NCBI GenBank assembly: GCA_017632155.1
Contig: JAGBRZ010000069.1
Location: 1 to 64,000, forward strand
Source of the DNA: Clostridia bacterium
Lineage (GTDB): Bacteria; Bacillota_A; Clostridia; Oscillospirales; CAG-272
Direction of reading: 5' to 3'
DNA length: 64,000 bases
Numbering within the stretch: the stretch's first letter is position 1; each line of letters begins with the position of its first letter. The notes under the pieces are model-generated. The model was not told the origin of the DNA. It saw only the letters and a list, made by a program, of their open reading frames with translations, and searched no databases. The position numbers were made by a program, and so were the translations under genes. Of the stretch, positions 58,357 through 64,000 are shown in pieces.

Positions 58357-59523
58357 TTGATAAGTCTACTTTCAAAAATCTTTATCAAGGACAGCTCTGA
58401 TACCTCGTCGCCCGCGGTAAGAAGCGCTTACGGTACTCTTTGCGGAATTATGGGTATTATTCTGAACATCCTGCTTTTCGCCATCAAGATGCTTGCGGGA
58501 ATCATCAGCGGATCGATCTCGATCATGGCTGATGCCTTCAACAACCTCACAGATGCGGGCTCATCCGTCATTACTCTGATCGGATTCCGTATGTCGGGTC
58601 AGAAACCCGACCGCGACCACCCCTTTGGTCACGGAAGGATCGAGTACATTTCGGGATTGATCGTTTCAATGCTCATAATCCTTGTCGGATTCGAGCTTGG
58701 AAAGACATCTGTCGGCAAGATCATCACGCCCGAGCCGGTTGAATTCAGCATCGTTGCCGTCATCATCCTTGTCTGCTCGATCGCGGTCAAGGGATATATG
58801 GCGCTCTATAATTTTAGCATCGGCAAAAAGATCTCTTCGGCGGCTATGCGTGCAACGGCACAGGACAGCCTCAATGACTCGATAGCCACCGCGGCAGTTC
58901 TGCTCTGCCTTATCTTTGCAAAGCTGACCAACATCAATATCGACGCTTACTGCGGCCTTGCCGTATCGGGCTTCATTCTCTTCTCGGGTCTTCGCGCGGT
59001 CAAGGAAACGATGGATCCACTCCTCGGCACGCCTCCGAGCGAGGAATTCATCAAGGATATTGAAAAGATCGTTTACTCCTACGAGGGCGTTGAGGGCATT
59101 CACGACCTGATCGTTCACGATTACGGCCCTGCGAGAACGATGATCTCACTCCACGCCGAGGTATCCTGCGATTCCGATCTACTCGAAACGCACGATATGA
59201 TCGACAACATCGAAAAAGAGCTGCGCGAGCATCTGAACTGCGATGCCGTTATTCATATGGATCCGATCGCAACGAACGATGAGATCACAAAATCGGTTCG
59301 CGAAAAGGTTGCATCCCTCGTCACCTGCATCGACTCCGCGCTGACCATCCACGATTTCCGTATGGTCACCGGACCCACGCACACCAACGTCATCTTCGAC
59401 GTCGTCGTTCCCTACGATTTCAAAAAGACCGACGACGAGATCCGCAAGAATATCGAGACTATCGTAAAATCGATCGACACCAACTATTTTTCGGTCGTTA
59501 ATATCGACAGATCATATGTTTAA
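58357..59523 (+). CDS. Cation diffusion facilitator family transporter (388 aa)
   Basis: A CDF exporter of Zn2+, Mn2+ or Fe2+. Start is a TTG at 58357, chosen because CGGAGG lies 7 nt upstream and the protein then begins with the usual N-terminal region. Membrane segments span about residues 25-215. The metal site has SIMADAFNNLTDAGSSV (with D and N/D positions of helix 2) and HPFGHGRIEYISG near 88. Helix 5 has ATAQDSLNDSIATAA. The C-terminal cytoplasmic domain (about 225-388) is long and includes two copies of a small ferredoxin-like fold, more than the usual one. No metal riboswitch is seen upstream. It has its own terminator downstream. Confidence 0.9.
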   Translation: MISLLSKIFIKDSSDTSSPAVRSAYGTLCGIMGIILNILLFAIKMLAGIISGSISIMADAFNNLTDAGSSVITLIGFRMSGQKPDRDHPFGHGRIEYISGLIVSMLIILVGFELGKTSVGKIITPEPVEFSIVAVIILVCSIAVKGYMALYNFSIGKKISSAAMRATAQDSLNDSIATAAVLLCLIFAKLTNINIDAYCGLAVSGFILFSGLRAVKETMDPLLGTPPSEEFIKDIEKIVYSYEGVEGIHDLIVHDYGPARTMISLHAEVSCDSDLLETHDMIDNIEKELREHLNCDAVIHMDPIATNDEITKSVREKVASLVTCIDSALTIHDFRMVTGPTHTNVIFDVVVPYDFKKTDDEIRKNIETIVKSIDTNYFSVVNIDRSYV

Positions 59524-59526
59524 ATG

Positions 59527-59558
59527 AAAAAAGGCCCACACGGTGTGTGGGTCTTTTT
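59527..59558. terminator. Bidirectional terminator
   Basis: AAAAAAGGCCCACAC/GTGTGGGTCTTTTT with one G-T pair, between the CDF gene and the convergent lspA operon. It touches the stop of the latter's last gene. Confidence 0.87.
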
Positions 59559-60156
59559 ATTCAAAGTACCAATCGGCATATGTCTCGTCGTGGTAATTCG
59601 GATAGGTCACGTAGGATATTCTCTTTTCCTTTTGCTCAAAAAGATCATAAAGAGAATTCTCCGAGACGATCGTGCAGAACGAGATCATATCAAGATTTTG
59701 GAATTTTGCCGCAGATTCCTCGGTAATGGAGTTTAGTACCCTTGCATCGCTTACAACGATCATAATTTTGCCGCCGCTGTAAAGGGGCGTTGAAAAAAAG
59801 ATAGTAGTTTTTCCAACGCGGCATTTTCTCTCCAACAGATCATTCATTCTGAGGTTTTCATTTGCCCAGTCACAGATGGACGATACCGCCTCGTTGATTT
59901 CGACAGATCCGTCAAAATAAAACCAATCACATACTCCCGATCTGTCATAAAGTCCATCAACCTCTTTGCTTATCTGTTTAAGATACGCATCGAACGGCGT
60001 GCCCTTTATAACCCCACCGCAATCGGGAGATCTGTTGTAAGGAGCAGAAAATCCCTTTGGGAGTTTGCCCTTGCTTTCCATAAAAACATGGAGAAGCGCT
60101 TCAATTTCGGCACGTGCTTCCGCTATCTTCTGATCTTTGGTTTTGAAGCCAAACAT
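59557..60156 (-). CDS. Hypothetical protein (199 aa)
   Basis: Start: the ATG at 60156 with GAGGAGCGG 7 nt upstream, inside the end of the HAD gene. The product is soluble, mixed alpha/beta: an N-terminal helix KIAEARAEIEALLHVFMES, Gly-rich KGFSAPYNRSPDCGG, then a central DWFYFDGSVEINEAV and TIFFSTPLYSGGKIMIVVS. It has no signal or membrane helix. I do not recognise a family. It is last in the lspA-rluD-HAD operon, 1 bp after the HAD stop. Confidence 0.65.
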   Translation of the reverse strand: MFGFKTKDQKIAEARAEIEALLHVFMESKGKLPKGFSAPYNRSPDCGGVIKGTPFDAYLKQISKEVDGLYDRSGVCDWFYFDGSVEINEAVSSICDWANENLRMNDLLERKCRVGKTTIFFSTPLYSGGKIMIVVSDARVLNSITEESAAKFQNLDMISFCTIVSENSLYDLFEQKEKRISYVTYPNYHDETYADWYFE

Positions 60157-60157
60157 A

Positions 60158-61006
60158 TTATATCCGCTCCTCTTCAATAAGCTCGACAAGGTTAGCGATC
60201 AGTCCCTCGGTGTGGTGGCAGAGGCAGACATCCGCGACAGCTTTTACGCAATCGAGTGCGTTGGTGGGGCAAATGGCAACGTCGGCTGCCGCAAGCATTG
60301 TGAGGTCGTTTTCGTAGTCACCGCAGGCAAAGAGTCTGACGGGCTTGCCGACCTTTTCTTCAACGTATTTGCGAAGCGCGGGGAGCATTATCGCCTTTGT
60401 GGTGCCGGGGTCTTGGAATTCAAGATAAGCCTTGCCCGATTTGCTCGTTTCAAAGCGGTCGGGCCATTTTGCCTCGGCGGCGGCGCGGAATTCGTCGGTG
60501 CGCTCAGGCGTACCTCGAACGACAACCTTATACCAATCGGGGATTGAAAGCCATTCTTCCTCGGGGAGTGTGAACACCTTTGCGGGTGCGACTCTCATCA
60601 GATCTCCGTCCACCTCGGGGCAACGCTCACGCTGACCGGGCGAGGAGAGGAAGCCTTCCTCAACCGAAATTCTCGCGCCGAGATCGGGGTATTCGCTGAC
60701 CATAAGCTCAATGAGTTCCATAACGTGCTCGCGGTTCATCAGTCTGCCGTCGATCATTTCGTCGGTGCGCAGATTGCAAAGCATCGCGCCGTTACATCCG
60801 ACAACGGGCGCGTTGACGAGGTCTGCCGCGTCGCGCCATTTGTGCTTGAGGTTGAGGTTCGTTCTTCCCGTTGCGATGGTGAAATGACCTCCCTGAGCCT
60901 TGAGGCGTTCGACGGCTTCAAGATTACGCGCGACGGGTGCACCGTGATTGCCGAAAAAAGTGCCGTCAAGATCGGTTACTATCAAAATGTTACTGAGATC
61001 TGCCAT
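60158..61006 (-). CDS. HAD-superfamily (Cof-type) phosphatase
   Basis: A 282-aa member of the Cof/YbiV subgroup. Motif I is VTDLDGTFF (nucleophile and acid Asp near residues 10 and 12), motif II FTIATGRTN near 45, a Lys in KAIMLPALRKY near 205, and motif IV ACGDYENDLTMLAAADV near 228. A type II cap is expected between motifs II and III. Such enzymes dephosphorylate sugar phosphates or cofactors such as PLP or FMN. Start: the ATG at 61006, 1 bp after the pseudouridine synthase stop. Confidence 0.88.
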   Translation of the reverse strand: MADLSNILIVTDLDGTFFGNHGAPVARNLEAVERLKAQGGHFTIATGRTNLNLKHKWRDAADLVNAPVVGCNGAMLCNLRTDEMIDGRLMNREHVMELIELMVSEYPDLGARISVEEGFLSSPGQRERCPEVDGDLMRVAPAKVFTLPEEEWLSIPDWYKVVVRGTPERTDEFRAAAEAKWPDRFETSKSGKAYLEFQDPGTTKAIMLPALRKYVEEKVGKPVRLFACGDYENDLTMLAAADVAICPTNALDCVKAVADVCLCHHTEGLIANLVELIEEERI

Positions 61007-61007
61007 T

Positions 61008-61952
61008 TTAGAGTTCCTGTCTGAATATTTCAATAAGATGCGACATTTCTGCTGGAAGCGGAGCCTCGAAGCTCATACGCTGACCCGTGCGCGGATGGTC
61101 AAGCTCAAGTCTGTATGCGTGCAGGCATTGACCCAAAATGTATTTTGCGTGTTCCTTTGCCGCGCGGTGCTTGTCGCCGCCGTATACCTCGTCACCGAGG
61201 ACGGGATGACCGATGCTGGACATATGCACGCGGATCTGATGCGTTCTGCCCGTTTCAAGCTTGCATTCGATCAGCGAAATGCCGTGGAAACGTTCCTTCA
61301 CAGTCCAATGCGTAACTGCCTCACGCGCACGGCCGTCACGGACTATTGCCATTCGCTTGCGGTCAACGGGGTGGCGACCGATGGGAGCATCCACAGTTCC
61401 CGCATCCTCGCGCGGTGAACCGACACAGATAGCAAGATAGCGTCTGTACGCCGTGTGGAGCGCAATCTGCTCGGAAAGCGAGCGGTGCGCGGTGTCATTC
61501 TTGGCAACCACAAGAAGTCCCGAGGTGTCCTTATCGATTCTATGTACGATTCCGGGGCGCTGAACGCCGCCAATGCCCGAAAGCGAATCACCGCAATGAT
61601 ACAGAAGTGCCGACACGAGCGTGCCCGTCATATTTCCGGGTGCGGGATGGACAACCATCCCCGTCGGCTTATTTATGACGATGATATCCGAGTCCTCATA
61701 GATTATATCAAGAGGAATATTTTCGGGCAGAACCTCGTCGGGAAGCGGCTCGGGGCGCACTACAACTACGCTTTCGCCCTCGCGGAGAAGATAGTTCTTC
61801 TTGACAGCCTTGCCTCCGACGGTAACGCGCCCGTCATCGCAGAGCTTCGCCGCCGCGGAACGTGAAAGCGGTTCTTCCTCCTCGGCACTCATTCGCGCAA
61901 GGAAGCTGTCAACGCGCTCACCCGCCAACGCGGTATAAACGGACGTGCTCAT
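61008..61952 (-). CDS. rluD: RluD-family 23S rRNA pseudouridine synthase
   Basis: A 314-aa RluA/RluD-type synthase. An S4 RNA-binding domain at about 1-75 (VDSFLARM, SRSAAAKLCDDGRVTVGGKAV) precedes the catalytic domain. The catalytic domain has ALLYHCGDSLSGIGG, the active-site aspartate in HRIDKDTSGLLVVAKND near residues 137-153, and ETGRTHQIRVHM near 235. It isomerises uridines in 23S rRNA. It overlaps lspA by 4 bp, the same order as in many Bacillota (lspA-rluD/ylyB). Which RluA/C/D specificity it has is not decided by the sequence. Confidence 0.92.
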   Translation of the reverse strand: MSTSVYTALAGERVDSFLARMSAEEEEPLSRSAAAKLCDDGRVTVGGKAVKKNYLLREGESVVVVRPEPLPDEVLPENIPLDIIYEDSDIIVINKPTGMVVHPAPGNMTGTLVSALLYHCGDSLSGIGGVQRPGIVHRIDKDTSGLLVVAKNDTAHRSLSEQIALHTAYRRYLAICVGSPREDAGTVDAPIGRHPVDRKRMAIVRDGRAREAVTHWTVKERFHGISLIECKLETGRTHQIRVHMSSIGHPVLGDEVYGGDKHRAAKEHAKYILGQCLHAYRLELDHPRTGQRMSFEAPLPAEMSHLIEIFRQEL

Positions 61953-62440
61953 TCCTCGCGCTCCTTTTCCGCCTTTTCAAGCTTATATGCCTTCACGGTG
62001 TCGATGATGAGCCACAGAGAAAGCATAAAGGTACCAACACAAACGCAGGAATCCGCGATGTTGAAAACCCATTTCCAAAGGTTCGGGAAAGCGCAAAAGT
62101 CGATGAAATCTATAACGTAGCCGAGAAGCACGCGGTCGATCATATTTCCGATGCCGCCGCCGACAATGAGGATGAGCGAGGTCATCACCCACTTGCTTTC
62201 AGGCTTGTATTTGCAAATGTAATAGATCAGCGCGATTATCATAACCGTTGAAAGGACAAGGAAGACCCAACGGTGATCGTCGAGCATTCCGAAAGCCGCG
62301 CCGTCGTTTTCAACGTATGTGAAGCGAAGAACGCCGTCGATCAGATAGTACGACGGCTTGCCCTGAAGCAGAGCCACAACCAGCCATTTTGAAAGCTGGT
62401 CGGCAAATATTATCAGAATTAAAAGAATTATCCAAAGCAT
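61949..62440 (-). CDS. lspA: Lipoprotein signal peptidase (signal peptidase II)
   Basis: A 163-aa membrane protease with four helices. The catalytic aspartates lie in GGGIGNMIDRVLLGYVIDF (near residue 103-121) and VFNIADSCVCVG (near 129-140). The conserved Asn in FTYVENDGAAFGML near 46 is also present. It cleaves lipoprotein precursors at the lipobox Cys, including the six lipoproteins in this window. Ribosome binding site AAGGAAAG. First gene of an operon with rluD, the HAD phosphatase and an unknown gene. Confidence 0.95.
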   Translation of the reverse strand: MLWIILLILIIFADQLSKWLVVALLQGKPSYYLIDGVLRFTYVENDGAAFGMLDDHRWVFLVLSTVMIIALIYYICKYKPESKWVMTSLILIVGGGIGNMIDRVLLGYVIDFIDFCAFPNLWKWVFNIADSCVCVGTFMLSLWLIIDTVKAYKLEKAEKEREE

Positions 62441-62460
62441 TTTGCTTTCCTTATAAGAAC

Positions 62461-62488
62461 GGGGTCGGCTCAGATTTTAACCGACCCC
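62461..62488 (-). terminator. Hairpin between ileS and lspA
   Basis: GGGGTCGG/CCGACCCC with a 12-nt loop. On the minus strand only GTTCTTAT follows, so read-through from ileS into lspA is likely. Confidence 0.5.
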
Positions 62489-62509
62489 AATCTTTTATAT
62501 TTTTAATGA

Positions 62510-64000
62510 TTAAAGAGTATCGATGATCTGCTTACATCTTGCGCAGATGAAGCCTTCCTCGGTCTTTTCGCCCTCGGTGGAGTAGCACCAGCAGCGGTCG
62601 CAACGCTCGCCGTCTGCATTCTCAACGAGAACTGCGATCTTGCCTTCCTCGGGCACGTAAGCACCCTCGGGAGCCGCACCTTCAACGATATATGCACCGG
62701 AGGTGATGAATACTGTCTTGAGCTCTTCCTCGGAGAACTTCGCAAGGAGCTCGAGAATTGCCTTGTCGGCGGTGTAAATGGTAACCTTAGCGTCAAGCGA
62801 CTTACCGATCTTCTTCTCTGCACGGGCGATTTCAAGCGCCTTCATAACGTCGTCGCGAAGAGTGAAGAGCTCTTCCCAACGATCAGCGCCATCAAACGCG
62901 AACTTGCCCTCTGCCTTCGGCATTTCGGAAAGGTATACGCTGGTCACATCGTCGGTCGATGCGTGGGGCATAGCCTGCCAGATCTCCTCTGCGGTGAACG
63001 CGAGGATGGGCGCGATCATCTTGACGAGTGCCGAGATGATGTAGTAAAGCGCGGTCTGTGCCGAGCGGCGAGCCTTCGAGGTGGGATTCTCAACGTAAAC
63101 GCGGTCCTTGGTGATGTCGATGTAGAGCTTCGACATATCAACGGTACAGAAGTTGTTGATCGCGTGGTAAACGAGGTGGAAGGAGTAGCTGTCATAAGCC
63201 TTGCGAACCTCTGCGATAAGAGCCTCGAGTCTGGAGAGAGCCCAACGGTCGATATCGAGCATTTCATCGAGTGCAACGCAGTCGGTATCGGGATTGAAGT
63301 CGCCAAGGTTAGCCATAATGATTCGAGCGGTGTTACGGATCTTACGGTAGGTCTCGGAAAGCTGCTTGAAGATATTATCGGAAACGCGGACGTCAACCTG
63401 ATAGTCGCTCGATGCAACCCAAAGGCGAACAAGGTCTGCGCCGTACTTCTTAACGATGTCATCGGGGTTGATGACGTTGCCGAGGGACTTGTGCATTGCC
63501 TTGCCCTCGCCGTCGACTACCCAACCGTGGGTAAGAACCTGCTTGAAGGGAGCATCCTTCTTGCCCGATCCGATAGCGGTCAGCAGAGATGCCTGGAACC
63601 AACCGCGGTACTGGTCTGCGCCCTCAAGATATACGTCTGCGGGCCATTCTACGTCTGCGCAGTCGTCGATTACGGAGAAGTGAGTCGAGCCCGAGTCGAA
63701 CCAACCGTCGAGAGTGTTGGTCTCCTTCGAGAAATGCTTCTTGCCGCAAACGGGGCAAACGTAGTCCTCGCCGAGGATCTCGGAAGCTTCAAGGTCGAAC
63801 CAAGCGTTCGAGCCCTTTTCTGCAAATACCTTTGCGACCTTATCGATGGTCTCGTCATTGCAAATAGCCTCGCCGCAGTCCTCGCAATAGAATACGGGAA
63901 TGGGAAGACCCCAATGACGCTGACGGGAGATGCACCAGTCTGCGCGCTCACGGATCATCTGAACCATTCTCTCGCCGCCCCAAGCAGGAAGCCAGGTTAC
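62510..64000 (-). CDS. ileS: Isoleucyl-tRNA synthetase, C-terminal part (5' end outside window)
   Basis: The reading frame runs without a stop to the window edge (VTWLPAWGGERM just before the first internal Met), so only the last 496 codons are present. Visible: DWCISRQRHWGLPIP, a CxxC...CxxC zinc-like pair in the editing-distal part (CEDCGEAIC, CPVCGKKHF), DVYLEGADQYRGWFQASLLT, and the KMSKS-loop as GKAMHKSLGN. The anticodon-binding domain and the C-terminal zinc finger CDRCWCY...CARCKQI follow. The KAMHKS form instead of KMSKS occurs in many clostridial enzymes. It charges tRNA-Ile. A T-box leader, common for ileS, would lie upstream outside the window. Confidence 0.95.
   Translation of the reverse strand, partial: VTWLPAWGGERMVQMIRERADWCISRQRHWGLPIPVFYCEDCGEAICNDETIDKVAKVFAEKGSNAWFDLEASEILGEDYVCPVCGKKHFSKETNTLDGWFDSGSTHFSVIDDCADVEWPADVYLEGADQYRGWFQASLLTAIGSGKKDAPFKQVLTHGWVVDGEGKAMHKSLGNVINPDDIVKKYGADLVRLWVASSDYQVDVRVSDNIFKQLSETYRKIRNTARIIMANLGDFNPDTDCVALDEMLDIDRWALSRLEALIAEVRKAYDSYSFHLVYHAINNFCTVDMSKLYIDITKDRVYVENPTSKARRSAQTALYYIISALVKMIAPILAFTAEEIWQAMPHASTDDVTSVYLSEMPKAEGKFAFDGADRWEELFTLRDDVMKALEIARAEKKIGKSLDAKVTIYTADKAILELLAKFSEEELKTVFITSGAYIVEGAAPEGAYVPEEGKIAVLVENADGERCDRCWCYSTEGEKTEEGFICARCKQIIDTL

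Noticed and set aside
63400..63520. Defective KMSKS loop in IleS (KAMHKS)
   Set aside because: This variant is common in clostridial isoleucyl-tRNA synthetases, so it is not a sign of inactivation.

Overview
The window looks like chromosome from an anaerobic Gram-positive bacterium of the class Clostridia (Bacillota), probably an uncultured gut or rumen member of the Oscillospirales or a relative. Reasons: the large Bacillus-type SRP RNA lies upstream of dnaX-ybaB-recR (the Bacillus scr-dnaX-yaaK-recR order); promoters are strict TTGACA-17 bp-TATAAT types; there are many lipoproteins together with lspA; the secreted proteins carry Thr-Glu-Pro linkers and cell-wall-type C-terminal anchors; and the metabolic genes are anaerobic (LarA, ferredoxin:thioredoxin reductase, 2-enoate-reductase-like flavoprotein, AcnX). 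The taxonomic placement is inference.

Layout. 0-6 kb (minus strand): an operon of a LarA-type 2-hydroxyacid racemase, glycerate kinase and a beta-helix lipoprotein, then a small unknown gene. 6-12 kb: a sigma factor with a DUF4367 partner, two small secreted proteins, an FtsX-type permease with its ATPase, and a PstS-like protein with two tiny membrane proteins. 12.3-13.5 kb: tRNA-Thr and tRNA-Tyr, then an AT-rich operon of three small genes. 13.8-19.8 kb: a siroheme reductase with a PHP phosphoesterase, a UroD-like protein with an esterase, two GDPD proteins, and a thioredoxin with a ferredoxin:thioredoxin reductase catalytic chain. 20-25.7 kb: three tandem lipoproteins with an intact metallo-beta-lactamase fold. 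25.9-34 kb: two further sigma/partner pairs flanking recR, ybaB, dnaX, a four-helix-bundle gene and the SRP RNA. 34.4-40.7 kb: MoxR ATPase, DUF58 protein and a membrane transglutaminase. 40.9-45.7 kb: two GDPD lipoproteins and a GH29 alpha-L-fucosidase. 45.9-54.1 kb: four tandem GLUG-repeat surface proteins. 54.2-59.5 kb: an enoate-reductase-like flavoprotein, both AcnX subunits and a CDF metal exporter. 59.5-64 kb (minus strand): lspA, an RluD-family synthase, a HAD phosphatase, an unknown gene and the 3' part of ileS.

Three themes stand out. First, six lipoproteins share an N-terminal domain (resembling the GH67N/GH20b type) joined to different effectors: beta-helix, metallo-beta-lactamase or GDPD. 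Second, the four GLUG proteins are mosaics: promoters and signal peptides pair one way, C-terminal anchors pair another way. Third, the intergenic regions hold an unusual repeat world. It includes tandem arrays of short hairpins whose stem sequences all differ while a 7-nt linker and a 20-22 nt period are kept; AGTGGA-type repeats arranged as inverted pairs around a four-helix-bundle gene; a 34-bp perfect inverted repeat that supplies the stop codons of two convergent genes; and a MITE-like palindrome. None of these repeats has a recognisable transposase in the window. The hairpin arrays and the repeat-bounded four-helix-bundle cassette are my best candidates for something undescribed.

All calls come from reading the sequence; no database search was possible.
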